Origin: Fusobacterium gastrosuis | GTDB taxonomy: Bacteria > Fusobacteriota > Fusobacteriia > Fusobacteriales > Fusobacteriaceae | Direction: 5' to 3' | Assembly (NCBI RefSeq): GCF_900095285.1 | Contig: NZ_LT607734.1 | Location: forward strand, 1,302,001-1,366,000 | Length of the DNA: 64,000 bases | Part shown: positions 9,140 to 18,096 of the stretch, piece by piece | Numbering within the stretch: position 1 is the first letter of the stretch | Layout: each line of letters starts with the position of its first letter | The notes under the pieces: generated by a model | Told to the model about the DNA's origin: nothing | The model's database searches: none | What the model saw: only the letters and a program-made list of their open reading frames with translations | Translations under genes and position numbers: made by a program

Positions 9140-9985
9140 ATGATTTTAATAACAGGAGCTAATGGTCAGCTTGGTCATGATTTTCAAAAATTATTTGATA
9201 ATTTGAAGTTAGAGTATATAGCAACAGATGTAAGAGAGCTAGATATAACAGATATAGAGAAAATTAGAACTTTTATAAAAGATAAAAATATAGATTTGAT
9301 AATAAATTGTGCAGCTTATAATAATGTAGATAAAGCGGAAGATGAACCCGAATTATGTAGAAAATTAAATACTTACGCACCTAGAGATTTAGCTTTAATT
9401 GCCAATGAAATAGGGGCAGAATATATAACTTATTCAACAGATTTTGTATTTGATGGTGAAAAAAAAGAAAGTTATACAGAAGAAGATGAACCTAAACCGT
9501 TATCAGTTTATGGGCAATCTAAATACGATGGAGAAAAAGAAGTTTTTAAAGTAAAAGCTGATAGTTTTATTGTAAGAACATCTTGGGTGTTTGGAATAGC
9601 AAATAATAATTTTAATAAACAAGTTATGAACTGGAGTAGTACTAAAAATGAATTAAGTATAGTTGATGATCAAATTTCATCCCCTACATACTCTAAAGAT
9701 TTGGCTTTTTATACTTGGGAACTTATAAAAACTAAAAAATATGGTTTGTATCATTTTTCAAATGATGGTGAAGCCTCAAAATATGATCAAGCTAAGTATG
9801 TACTTGAAAAAATAAAGTGGGCTGGGAAATTAAATCGAGCAAAGACAGCCGATTTCCCATTGAAAGCCAAAAGAGCAAAATATACAAAATTAAATAGTGG
9901 AAAATTGGAAAAGGTTATCAATAAAAAAATTCCAAGTTGGCAAAGTGGAATTGATAGATTTTTAGAGGAAGAGGGGGCAATATAA
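9140..9985 (+). CDS. rfbD: dTDP-4-dehydrorhamnose reductase RmlD
   Basis: A short-chain dehydrogenase-like enzyme of 281 residues that reduces dTDP-4-keto-rhamnose to dTDP-L-rhamnose with NAD(P)H. ILITGANGQLGHDF at the N-terminus is the dinucleotide-binding motif; INCAAYNNVDKAEDE and YSTDFVFDG followed by VYGQSKYDGEK (the YxxxK catalytic pair) are the family hallmarks. The same frame can start at GTG 9131, but the ATG at 9140 is preceded at proper distance by AAGGTGA (9128-9134), which spans the end of rmlC. rmlB follows one base after its stop, so all four rml genes are probably co-translated. Confidence 0.95.
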   Translation: MILITGANGQLGHDFQKLFDNLKLEYIATDVRELDITDIEKIRTFIKDKNIDLIINCAAYNNVDKAEDEPELCRKLNTYAPRDLALIANEIGAEYITYSTDFVFDGEKKESYTEEDEPKPLSVYGQSKYDGEKEVFKVKADSFIVRTSWVFGIANNNFNKQVMNWSSTKNELSIVDDQISSPTYSKDLAFYTWELIKTKKYGLYHFSNDGEASKYDQAKYVLEKIKWAGKLNRAKTADFPLKAKRAKYTKLNSGKLEKVINKKIPSWQSGIDRFLEEEGAI

Positions 9986-9986
9986 G

Positions 9987-11150
9987 ATGAAAACATATTT
10001 AGTAACAGGGGCTGCAGGCTTTATAGGAACAAATTTTGTGAAATATATGTTAGAGAAATATAAAAATAATATAAAATTAATTGTTCTTGATAAATTAACA
10101 TATGCGGGAAATTTAGGAAATATAAAAGAAGAAGTTGAAGCTAAAAAACTTGAATTCGTAAAAGGTGACATAGGAAATAGAGAATTGGTTGACAACATAT
10201 TTGCTAGGTTTGATGTTGATTATGTTGTAAATTTTGCAGCAGAATCTCATGTAGATAGGTCGATAGAAAACCCACAAGTATTTTTAGAAACAAATATATT
10301 AGGTACTCAGAATTTGTTAGAAGCTTCTAAAAAAGCCTGGACAATTGGTAGAGATGACAAAGGTTATCCTATCTATAAAGAAGGTAAAAAATATATTCAA
10401 ATTTCCACTGATGAAGTGTATGGTTCATTGTCTAAAGATTATGTTGATTCAATAGATTTGATTTTAAATGAAAATGTAAAAAAATTGACAGAGGGTAGAA
10501 GAGATTTAAAAACATATGGAACTAAGTTCTTTACTGAAAAAACTCCACTTGATCCAAGATCTCCATATTCATCTTCTAAGGCATCAGCGGATATGATAGT
10601 GATGGCATATCATGAAACATATAAGTTACCAATAAATATCACAAGATGTTCAAATAATTATGGACCATATCAATTTCCAGAAAAGTTGATTCCACTTATT
10701 ATAAAAAATATTTTAGAGGGTAAAAAATTACCGGTATATGGAGATGGAAGCAATGTTAGAGATTGGCTTTATGTAAAAGATCATAATAAAGCTGTGGACA
10801 TGGTTATAAATAGTGGCAAGATTGGTGAAGTTTATAATATTGGTGGCTTTAATGAAGAAAAAAATATAAATATTGTGAAGTTGACAATAGATACAATAGC
10901 TAAAATTATGAATACGGAAATTGAATATAAAGAAGTTTTAAAAACAGATATATCAAATATAAATTATGGCTTGATTTCATATGTTCAAGATAGATTGGGA
11001 CATGATGCGAGATATGCTATAGATCCTGAAAAAATTGTAACTGAATTGGGATGGTACCCTGAAACTACTTTTGAAAAAGGAATAGAATTGACTATAAGAT
11101 GGTATTTGGAAAATCAAGAGTGGGTAAACAGTGTAAAAGATAAAAAATAA
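9987..11150 (+). CDS. rfbB: dTDP-glucose 4,6-dehydratase RmlB
   Basis: An extended short-chain dehydrogenase of 387 residues. Key parts are LVTGAAGFIGTNF (NAD binding), AAESHVDRSIENP, STDEVYGSL with the catalytic Asp-Glu pair, and YSSSKASADM (YxxxK). It is longer than the common family length of about 330-360: there are two insertions around ISTDEVYGSL, one before it (KKAWTIGRDDKGYPIYKEG) and one after it (about 30 residues ending at KFFTEKTPLDPRSPY). Both look like surface loops and the active site remains intact. It is the last gene of the rml set and ends at a strong hairpin terminator shared with the facing acyltransferase. Having rmlB last rather than first is less common. Confidence 0.96.
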   Translation: MKTYLVTGAAGFIGTNFVKYMLEKYKNNIKLIVLDKLTYAGNLGNIKEEVEAKKLEFVKGDIGNRELVDNIFARFDVDYVVNFAAESHVDRSIENPQVFLETNILGTQNLLEASKKAWTIGRDDKGYPIYKEGKKYIQISTDEVYGSLSKDYVDSIDLILNENVKKLTEGRRDLKTYGTKFFTEKTPLDPRSPYSSSKASADMIVMAYHETYKLPINITRCSNNYGPYQFPEKLIPLIIKNILEGKKLPVYGDGSNVRDWLYVKDHNKAVDMVINSGKIGEVYNIGGFNEEKNINIVKLTIDTIAKIMNTEIEYKEVLKTDISNINYGLISYVQDRLGHDARYAIDPEKIVTELGWYPETTFEKGIELTIRWYLENQEWVNSVKDKK

Positions 11151-11151
11151 T

Positions 11152-11179
11152 AAAAAAGGCAACGCTAGTTGCCTTTTTT
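11152..11179. terminator. Bidirectional intrinsic terminator between rmlB and the lipid A acyltransferase
   Basis: A perfect six-base-pair stem GGCAAC/GTTGCC with a GCTA loop, flanked by six A on the left and six T on the right. It can therefore stop transcription from both converging genes. Confidence 0.9.
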
Positions 11180-11181
11180 GT

Positions 11182-12063
11182 TTAAATTTTATTCATTCTT
11201 TTTAAAGTACTGTGTATATTCCATCTATCATGAAACCACATCCATTGTTCAGGATATTTTTTAATAACTTTTTCAATCTCATTAATTAAAATTTGGGTAC
11301 CATTCTGTACATCATTTTTAAAATTATCAGTTTTTTCTAAATGAATTTCATCACTTATAAAAATAGTTGTAGTATTATCACTATTTAGAGTGTTATATAC
11401 AAGAATTAAAGGAATATCATGCTTTAAAGCCATAGATACGGCTCCAGTAGGTGCTTTAGCTTCTTTATCAAAAAAGTTTACAATAGCTCCTTTATCTCTA
11501 TGGTCAGAGAAGAGAGCAAATATTTTGTTTTCTTTTATTTTTTCTAAAAGTTTTCTACTGGTATTTCTATCTTTTTCTATAACTTCCATGTTTACATATT
11601 TACTACGATTAAAATTCATATATTTATTGATATATGGATTTCTTTGAGTTTTGGCAACAGTTACAATATCACGGCCGTTAGCTGCTTTAACAGAAGCTTC
11701 CATATTTCCAAAGTGCATAGTTGCTACAACTATTCCCTTTCCTTTAGAATATAATTTTTCGACATTTTCCATGTTTATAATTTTTATATTGTTAGGTCTA
11801 TTCAGATAATCTTTAAACCACAATGTACACATAAATGCTTTTATCATGATTTTGAAAGATTGTTTAGAAATTTTTGAAATTTCTTTATCTGATTTTTCTG
11901 GGAATGCAAGTTTTAAGTTATAGTAAGCGATATCTCTTCTTTTTTTTATTAATTTATAAGTTAAAGCTCCTAAAAAATTTCCAAATTTGAATCTAAATTT
12001 TTCAGGAAATAAAAGTAAAATAAAAATAAAAAATCTGCAAATAATATATTGGATAAAATACAT
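11182..12063 (-). CDS. Lipid A biosynthesis acyltransferase (LpxL/HtrB family)
   Basis: The protein of 293 residues has one N-terminal membrane segment (residues 2-20) and the acyltransferase motif HFGNME at 117-122, that is, the catalytic His and Glu of the HX4(D/E) pattern. Later ALFSDHRDKGAIVNFFDKEA and the C-terminal WMWFHDRWN are typical of LpxL/LpxM enzymes, which add a secondary acyl chain to Kdo-lipid A on the inner membrane. This supports a Gram-negative, LPS-bearing host. A TTG at 12090 could extend the frame, but the ATG at 12063 lies seven bases behind AGGAG. It is monocistronic and convergent with the rhamnose operon. Whether it acts as LpxL or LpxM cannot be told. Confidence 0.9.
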   Translation of the reverse strand: MYFIQYIICRFFIFILLLFPEKFRFKFGNFLGALTYKLIKKRRDIAYYNLKLAFPEKSDKEISKISKQSFKIMIKAFMCTLWFKDYLNRPNNIKIINMENVEKLYSKGKGIVVATMHFGNMEASVKAANGRDIVTVAKTQRNPYINKYMNFNRSKYVNMEVIEKDRNTSRKLLEKIKENKIFALFSDHRDKGAIVNFFDKEAKAPTGAVSMALKHDIPLILVYNTLNSDNTTTIFISDEIHLEKTDNFKNDVQNGTQILINEIEKVIKKYPEQWMWFHDRWNIHSTLKRMNKI

Positions 12064-12265
12064 TTTAAATCTCCTATAAATTTTTTTCAATTAATTATAT
12101 CACAAAATTTAAAATTTTTTTTAAATATATAGTTCTCATGATATAATTATAATAGTTTTAGAAGAAAAGTTTTATAGTTTTATGGATAATATAGAGGCAT
12201 TTTTATGAATAAAAATAAAAAATAAATTTATGCTTTATTATAAAAATAAAAAAATGGAGGTATGT

Positions 12266-12967
12266 ATGAAATTTGGAATAATTGGAGCAATGAATGAAGA
12301 GATCATTGAATTAAGAGAAACGATGTTGAATATAAATGAAGTACAAATGAGTGGATTGAAATTTTATACAGGAAAATTATGTGGAAAAGATGTAGTTTTA
12401 GTTGAAAGTGGAATCGGGAAAGTAAACGCTGCTATTTCAACAACTTTACTTATAAATGAATTTAAAGTTGATAAAATAATTTTTACAGGTGTAGCAGGTG
12501 CTGTTAATCCAAAGGTTAATGTTACAGATATAGTTATAGGAACGGATTTAGTTGAATCTGATATGGATGTAACAGCTGGTGGAAATTATAAATTAGGAGA
12601 AATTCCGAGAATGAAAAATTCTTATTTTAAGCCAGATCCCTATTTATTTACAGTAGCACACTCAGTAGCAGTAAAGCTTTTCGGTGAAAATAAAGTTTTT
12701 GATGGAAGAATTATAAGTAGAGATGAGTTTGTGGCTTCTAGTGAAAAAGTTAATAAATTATGGGAAATTTTTTCTGCTGAATGTGTTGAAATGGAAGGAG
12801 CAGCAGTTGCACATGTGTGTGAAGTATTAAATGTTCCATTTGTAATACTTAGATCAATTTCAGATAAAGCAGATAATGAAGCAGGAATGACTTTTGATGA
12901 ATTTGTAAAAATTGCTGCAAAAAATTCTAAATTAATAGTTGAAGGGATTCTTAATGCAATGAAATAA
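12266..12967 (+). CDS. mtnN: 5'-methylthioadenosine/S-adenosylhomocysteine nucleosidase MtnN
   Basis: The enzyme of 233 residues cleaves adenine from methylthioadenosine and S-adenosylhomocysteine, recycling by-products of SAM use. MKFGIIGAMNEEIIEL contains the catalytic Glu at 12; GIGKVNAA, FTGVAGAVN, VEMEGAAVAHVCE (substrate pocket) and RSISDKADNEA with the catalytic Asp are all present. The frame extends to an ATG at 12230, but the ATG at 12266 has GGAGG five bases upstream and gives the usual family length. An AT-rich stretch with a TATAAT at 12145-12150 lies upstream, though no good -35 partner is visible. The gene has no close downstream partner. Confidence 0.96.
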   Translation: MKFGIIGAMNEEIIELRETMLNINEVQMSGLKFYTGKLCGKDVVLVESGIGKVNAAISTTLLINEFKVDKIIFTGVAGAVNPKVNVTDIVIGTDLVESDMDVTAGGNYKLGEIPRMKNSYFKPDPYLFTVAHSVAVKLFGENKVFDGRIISRDEFVASSEKVNKLWEIFSAECVEMEGAAVAHVCEVLNVPFVILRSISDKADNEAGMTFDEFVKIAAKNSKLIVEGILNAMK

Positions 12968-13093
12968 AAATATCTCATTGTTATGAGGCATACAAACTTT
13001 GCTTGTGACTAAAAATAATTGAAAAGTTTTTTACATATTTTTTAGTAAATATTGGAGTATAAATTTTAAATAAAAATAAGGAGAATTTTTATT

Positions 13094-14341
13094 ATGAATA
13101 TAGATAAATTACTTGAAGAACTATATTCTTATTCTATGTTTAGTATAAGATTAGGACTTGATAATATAAAAGAAATCTGTAAATATTTGAATAATCCACA
13201 AAATAGCTATAAAGTCATACATGTAACAGGGACAAATGGAAAAGGGTCAACATCAACCACAATAGAAAAGGTTCTGATAGAAGCAGGATACAATGTTGGT
13301 AAGTACACTTCTCCACATATTTTAGAATTTAATGAAAGAATTGCATTTAACGATGAGTATATTGCGAACAAAGATGTAGCTTACTACTATGGAAAAGTAA
13401 AAAAAATTATAGATGAACATAAAATTCCGGCAACTTTTTTTGAAATTACAACAGCTATGATGTTTGATTATTTTAGAGATAAAAAAGCGGATTATGTAGT
13501 TTTAGAAGCTGGTATGGGTGGAAGATATGATGCAACAAATATTTGTAATTCAGAACTTACAATAATTACAAATGTAGGTTTAGATCATACAGAATATTTA
13601 GGTGATACTATTTACAAAATAGCTAAAGAAAAAGCAGGGATAATAAAGTCAGCACCTTATACTATATTTGCAGATAATAATCCTGATGTTGAAAAAGCTA
13701 TATCTGAAGAAACAAAAAATTATGTTAATGTGTTAAAAAAATATGAAGCTGCAGAATACAAATTGAATTTTAAAACTTTTATGACAAATATAAAAATTGA
13801 AAACAAAGAATATGAATATTCACTTTTTGGTGATTATCAATTTAAAAATTTTTTATGTGCGTATGAAGCATTAAAATATATCGGTATAGCAGAAGAAATT
13901 TTAAAAGAAGCTTTTAAAAAAGTAGTATGGCAGTGTAGATTTGAAGTATATTCTAAAAATCCACTTGTAATTTTTGATGGGGCTCATAATGCTGATGGTG
14001 TAAATGAATTATGTAAAATTATCGGTAAAAATTTTGCTAGAGAAGATGTAGGAATTTTAGTATCCATTTTAAAAGATAAGGAGAAAAAATCAATGTTTGA
14101 AAAGTTAAGTTCAATATCTTCAGATATCACAATTACTTCTATACCTAAAAACCCAAGAGGTTGTAAAGCTATTGAACTTTATTCAGAAGTTGATGAGGAA
14201 ATACGAGAAAATTTTTCTTATGAAGAAGATCCTATTTTAGCATATAGAAAAGTTTTAGAAAAAAATAAAAAAATAACAGTTTGCTGTGGTTCATTTTATA
14301 TATTAATAAAATTAAAAGAAGGTTTAAATGAAAAAAAATAA
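13094..14341 (+). CDS. folC: Folylpolyglutamate synthase / dihydrofolate synthase FolC
   Basis: A Mur-ligase-like ATPase of 415 residues that adds glutamate to (dihydro)pteroate or folate. The P-loop GTNGKGS lies at 46-52, followed by KYTSPHILEFNERI; the central VVLEAGMGGRYDATN and ITNVGLDHTEYLG and the C-terminal FDGAHNADGV are all family landmarks. Length is normal. The 3' end overlaps the next gene by 14 bases, so the two are translated together. A standard folate gene; folA and thyA lie elsewhere in the window. Confidence 0.96.
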   Translation: MNIDKLLEELYSYSMFSIRLGLDNIKEICKYLNNPQNSYKVIHVTGTNGKGSTSTTIEKVLIEAGYNVGKYTSPHILEFNERIAFNDEYIANKDVAYYYGKVKKIIDEHKIPATFFEITTAMMFDYFRDKKADYVVLEAGMGGRYDATNICNSELTIITNVGLDHTEYLGDTIYKIAKEKAGIIKSAPYTIFADNNPDVEKAISEETKNYVNVLKKYEAAEYKLNFKTFMTNIKIENKEYEYSLFGDYQFKNFLCAYEALKYIGIAEEILKEAFKKVVWQCRFEVYSKNPLVIFDGAHNADGVNELCKIIGKNFAREDVGILVSILKDKEKKSMFEKLSSISSDITITSIPKNPRGCKAIELYSEVDEEIRENFSYEEDPILAYRKVLEKNKKITVCCGSFYILIKLKEGLNEKK

Positions 14342-15047
14342 GAGTGAAGAAGTAAAGAAAACAAGAAAAAAAAGAGCAAAAATCTTGATAATAATTATAA
14401 ATATAATAGCATTACTACTTTTTTTAGCATTTGGGTACAAGTTATATAAATATGTAGAAGGTAGAAAAAGGGAAAAAGAAGCAGAGAATCAGTTAGTTTT
14501 AGCAGAGATAACAAAAGATGTAAATATAAGAACTGAAGATTTTATAAATTTACCAAAGCCTAAAAAAGTGGAAAAGAAAGTTGAGGAAAAGCCTGAAATA
14601 GAGGAAGCAACAGTTTCAAAAGAAGTAACTAAAGATGAAGAAAAGATAGAAGATAAACCTATGGAAGCTAAGAATGAAGAAGTTGCTATTAAACAGGAAA
14701 AAGTTGTAAAAAAAGAAAATTCAAAAGCAACAATATCACCTGAAAAGATAAAAAAGGTTGAAAAGAAAATAGAAGAAAAAACAGTTGCTAAAGTTGCTGA
14801 AAGTAAAAAAGAAGTGAAAAAAGAAGTTGTAAAGCCTAAGGTAGAGAAAAAAGAAGAAGTTAAAAAGGTGAAAATAGAAGTAGTTAAAGAGAATAAAGAA
14901 GTGGAGAAAGTAAAAGAAGAAGTTAAGGAGGCTACAATAAAGACAACTAAAAAAGAAGTAGTTAGTCCTGTAACAGATATAAAAAGAGAAAAAGAAATAA
15001 AAAATGAAATTAGAGAAGTAGAAGGACTATATATTCCAGGGTTATAA
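14328..15047 (+). CDS. Unrecognised Lys/Glu-rich membrane-anchored protein
   Basis: I do not recognise this protein of 239 residues. A basic start (residues 1-17) leads into one membrane helix (about 18-38, ILIIIINIIALLLFLAFGY), then a long low-complexity region dominated by Lys, Glu and Val with irregular EKKVEEKP-like units and no Cys. It ends in a distinct, less charged tail EVEGLYIPGL. The topology would place the charged region in the periplasm if the positive-inside rule holds. It looks like a spacer or wall-spanning rod, such as in TonB- or FtsN-like proteins, but no domain is visible to support that. It overlaps folC by 14 bases and precedes the HPr kinase-like gene by 15. Confidence 0.7.
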   Translation: MKKNKSEEVKKTRKKRAKILIIIINIIALLLFLAFGYKLYKYVEGRKREKEAENQLVLAEITKDVNIRTEDFINLPKPKKVEKKVEEKPEIEEATVSKEVTKDEEKIEDKPMEAKNEEVAIKQEKVVKKENSKATISPEKIKKVEKKIEEKTVAKVAESKKEVKKEVVKPKVEKKEEVKKVKIEVVKENKEVEKVKEEVKEATIKTTKKEVVSPVTDIKREKEIKNEIREVEGLYIPGL

Positions 15048-15062
15048 TGTATTGGAGGTAGA

Positions 15063-16910
15063 ATGAAAACATTTACTACTGTTAGAGAAATAGTAGAGAA
15101 GTTAAATCTAAAAATAATAAATGAAGGAAATTTGGATATAAAGTTGTATATTCCTAATTTATATCAAATAGGTTATGAATTGGTAGGATTTTTAGATAGA
15201 GATAGTGATGAGTTAAATAAATATATTAATATTTGTGGAATAAAGGAAGCCACTTATATAGAAACATTTTCTTCTCAAAAGAAAGATAAAATAATATCAG
15301 AATACATGTCTTTAGGATTTCCGGCACTAATATTTTCAAAAGATGCCATTATAGCAGAAGAATTTATAACTTATGCGAAAAAATATAATAAAAATATATT
15401 ACGAAGTGATGAGAAGGCTTCAGTAACAATTAGAAAATTAAAATTTTTCTTATCAAAAACACTTTTAATAGAGGAAATATATCAAGATTATTCTTTGCTG
15501 GAAATTCATGGAGTAGGGGTACTATTAACCGGCTATTTGGATGCAAGAAAAGCTGTTATGGTTGAGCTCATAGAAAGAGGGCATAGAATGATAACTGATA
15601 AAAATGTTGTTATTCAAAGAACCGGTGAAAGAGAATTGATAGGTTATAATCAAAAAAAGAGAGATAATAATGACCATTTTCTGTTGGAGAAAATAGGAGG
15701 GAATTATATTGATGTAACCAATCATTTTGGAGTAAAAGCTACAAGAAAAAATAAACTTATAAACATACTTGTAGTTTTGGAAAAATGGGATGAGAAAAAA
15801 TTTTATGACAGGTTGGGTGTAGATGAAGAATATGAAAGTTTTATCGGAGAGAAGATAAAAAAAATCACCCTTCCAGTCAGAAAAGGTAGAAACTTAGCAG
15901 TTATAATAGAAACAGCAGCTTTAAACTTTAGATTAAGGAAAATGGGACTTAACACACCAGTTTATTTTTTAAGAAAATCTCAAGAACTTATAAGGAAGAG
16001 AAAAGAAGGAAAAGTTATGACAAATGAGAAAAGATTACCTGTCAGTAAAGTAATAAATGAGTTTGATTTAGAAATTATTTATGGTGAAAATAAAATAGAG
16101 GATACATTTATAAAATCTACAAATGTGTATAGACCTTCTCTTTCATTAATTGGATTTTTTGATTTAATAAATGAAGCAAAAGAGATTGGAATTCAAGTAT
16201 TTTCACCCATAGAGTTTAAGTTTTTGGAAAGCAGATGTGAAAAAGACAGAATAGCTAATTTAAAACAATATTTGACTTATGCTTTTCCAATAATAGTTTT
16301 AACAAATGGTTTTACACCACCGGATTATTTTATGGAAGCAGTAAAAGAAAGTGGACATATATTGGTTGTTGCTCCTTATAAAAAAGCATCACAAATTATT
16401 GCTAATCTAAATAATTTCTTGGAATCTTTTTTTTCTGAAAGTGTAAGTGTACATGGTGTATTTGTAGAATTATTTGGATTCGGAGTATTGTTAACTGGTA
16501 GAAGTGGAATTGGGAAAAGTGAAACTGCATTAGAATTAATACACAGAGGACATAGATTAATTTCGGATGATATAGTAAAATTTTATAAGGATACTCAGGG
16601 AGATATTATAGGAAAATCAGCAGAATTGCCATTTTTTATGGAAATAAGAGGATTAGGAATTATAGATATAAAAACTTTATATGGACTTAGTGCTGTAAGG
16701 ATTACTAAACGCTTAGATTTAATAATAGAATTGCAAAGTTTAGAAAATACAGACTATATGTCTACTCCAACTGAAAATACAACAATAGAGGAAATTTTAG
16801 AAACTCCTATTAAAAAGAAAATTTTAGAGGTATCTAGTGGAAGAAATGCGGCAGCTATGGTTGAAGTAATTGTTATGGATCATATGTCTAGTGTGTTGGG
16901 TCAAAAATAG
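15063..16910 (+). CDS. Tandem (double-length) HPr kinase/phosphorylase-like protein
   Basis: The protein has 615 residues, twice the usual length of about 310, and consists of two HprK-like repeats (about 1-318 and 325-615). The second repeat keeps the Walker A GRSGIGKS (479-486), HRLISDD (497-503) and MEIRGLGIID (526-535). In the first repeat the same places read GYLDARKA (157-164), HRMITDK (174-180) and LEKIGGNYID, so nucleotide binding is probably lost, yet it keeps PVRKGRNLAVIIE (271-283), the C-terminal signature that the second repeat has partly lost (VSSGRNAAAMVE). HprK phosphorylates HPr on Ser in PTS control and works as a hexamer. The repeats may form pseudo-dimers with composite sites; that is inference. 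AGGTAG precedes the ATG. No HPr gene is in the window. Confidence 0.88.
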   Translation: MKTFTTVREIVEKLNLKIINEGNLDIKLYIPNLYQIGYELVGFLDRDSDELNKYINICGIKEATYIETFSSQKKDKIISEYMSLGFPALIFSKDAIIAEEFITYAKKYNKNILRSDEKASVTIRKLKFFLSKTLLIEEIYQDYSLLEIHGVGVLLTGYLDARKAVMVELIERGHRMITDKNVVIQRTGERELIGYNQKKRDNNDHFLLEKIGGNYIDVTNHFGVKATRKNKLINILVVLEKWDEKKFYDRLGVDEEYESFIGEKIKKITLPVRKGRNLAVIIETAALNFRLRKMGLNTPVYFLRKSQELIRKRKEGKVMTNEKRLPVSKVINEFDLEIIYGENKIEDTFIKSTNVYRPSLSLIGFFDLINEAKEIGIQVFSPIEFKFLESRCEKDRIANLKQYLTYAFPIIVLTNGFTPPDYFMEAVKESGHILVVAPYKKASQIIANLNNFLESFFSESVSVHGVFVELFGFGVLLTGRSGIGKSETALELIHRGHRLISDDIVKFYKDTQGDIIGKSAELPFFMEIRGLGIIDIKTLYGLSAVRITKRLDLIIELQSLENTDYMSTPTENTTIEEILETPIKKKILEVSSGRNAAAMVEVIVMDHMSSVLGQK

Positions 16911-16925
16911 AATGGAGAAATAGCG

Positions 16926-17879
16926 ATGGAACAATTTTTAGTTATAAAAAAAGAAATAGAAAAGGCAAATAGTATTATATTAACAGCCCATGTAAATCCA
17001 GATGGAGATGCAGTGGGAGCAGGATTGGCATTACTTATAACTCTGAAAAATGAATACAAAAGTAAAAATATTAGAATGATTTTACAGGACAATATTCCAT
17101 ATACCACAAAATTTTTAAGTCATTCTAATAAAATAGAAAAATTTGATGAAAAAGAAAAGTATAAAGCTGAACTATTGATATATCTTGATTCAGCAACAAA
17201 GGAAAGAACAGGAATAATATGGCAAAAAGTAAAAGCAGATAAAACTATAAATATAGATCATCATGTCAGTAATCCTGAATATGCAGATATAAATTGTGTC
17301 ATTCGAGAATCATCCTCTACATCGGAAATAATTTTTAATTTTATAAATGCTTCAAAGTATAAATTATTAAAAGAGGCTGCAGATGCACTTTATGTAGGAT
17401 TAGTTAATGATACGGGGAATTTTTCACATAGTAATGTTAGGAAATCAACCTTAGAAATGGCTGCTAGTTTAATAGAGTTAGGAGTGAATAACAATGAAAT
17501 TGTAACTAATTTTTTAAATTCTAACTCGTATCAATCCTTAAAAATATTGGGAGAAGCTTTAAAAAATTTTGAATTTTTTCCAGAAAAAAAACTGGTATAT
17601 ATTTATATAAGTAATAAAACAATGAAAAAATATGGTGCAAAAAAAGAAGATACCGAAGGAATAGTAGAAAAAATACTTTCCTATACAGAAGCATCAGTTT
17701 CATTATTTTTAAGAGAAGAAGAAAATGGAATTATAAAGGGAAGTATGAGAAGTAAGTATGATAAAAATGTAAATGAAATAGCTTCTTTATTTGGAGGAGG
17801 AGGACACTTTAAAGCAGCAGGCTTCTCAAGTGATTTAAGTGCAGATAAAATTTTAAGTTTAATTTTAAAGAGAATTTAA
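16926..17879 (+). CDS. DHH-family phosphoesterase, NrnA-like oligoribonuclease/pAp phosphatase
   Basis: A protein of 317 residues with the DHH-DHHA1 layout of NrnA. HVNPDGDAVGAG (about 20-31) and LIYLDSAT supply metal-binding Asp residues; NIDHHVSNPEYAD is the DHH motif itself, and GLVNDTGNFSHSN provides the next Asp. The C-terminal DHHA1 domain carries GGGGHFKAAGF. Such enzymes degrade short RNA oligomers and 3'-phosphoadenosine 5'-phosphate in the cytoplasm, using manganese. It follows the HPr kinase-like gene after 15 bases and probably shares its mRNA. Substrate preference between nanoRNA, pAp and cyclic dinucleotide products cannot be judged from sequence. Confidence 0.88.
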   Translation: MEQFLVIKKEIEKANSIILTAHVNPDGDAVGAGLALLITLKNEYKSKNIRMILQDNIPYTTKFLSHSNKIEKFDEKEKYKAELLIYLDSATKERTGIIWQKVKADKTINIDHHVSNPEYADINCVIRESSSTSEIIFNFINASKYKLLKEAADALYVGLVNDTGNFSHSNVRKSTLEMAASLIELGVNNNEIVTNFLNSNSYQSLKILGEALKNFEFFPEKKLVYIYISNKTMKKYGAKKEDTEGIVEKILSYTEASVSLFLREEENGIIKGSMRSKYDKNVNEIASLFGGGGHFKAAGFSSDLSADKILSLILKRI

Positions 17880-18045
17880 AAAAATTTCAAAAGAAAAGTG
17901 AAATTCATTAGCTAATTTCTAATACCGCAGTGGCAAGGTCTTTGCCCTCAAAATCCTAGAATTACTTCATTATTTCTTTAATTGATAATCTAATAAATAC
18001 AATAAGAATACATTAAATTTTATATTTTCCTACATAATAAAAAAA

Positions 18046-18082
18046 GGTGTTGAGAGAATTAGCCTACTAATTCATCAACACC
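18046..18082 (-). terminator. Terminator of the DUF1266 gene
   Basis: GGTGTTGA pairs with TCAACACC, and inside it GAATTAG pairs with CTAATTC around a CCTA loop, with small bulges. On the minus strand the stem is followed by a run of T, as expected for an intrinsic terminator. Confidence 0.85.
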
Positions 18083-18096
18083 AAAAAGTATATATC

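Noticed and set aside
12640..12978. 112-codon open frame opposite mtnN
   Set aside because: Antisense shadow of a well-recognised enzyme without homology or translation signals.
12971..12986. Small stem CTCAT/ATGAG after mtnN as a terminator
   Set aside because: Only five base pairs and no T run, so not supported.
17924..17968. A short stretch downstream of nrnA resembling part of a tRNA-Leu anticodon arm (TCTTTGCCCTCAAAATCC)
   Set aside because: No acceptor stem, D-arm or T-arm can be folded around it, and there is no CCA or GGTTC box. At most a remnant or chance match, so not called as a tRNA or attachment site.
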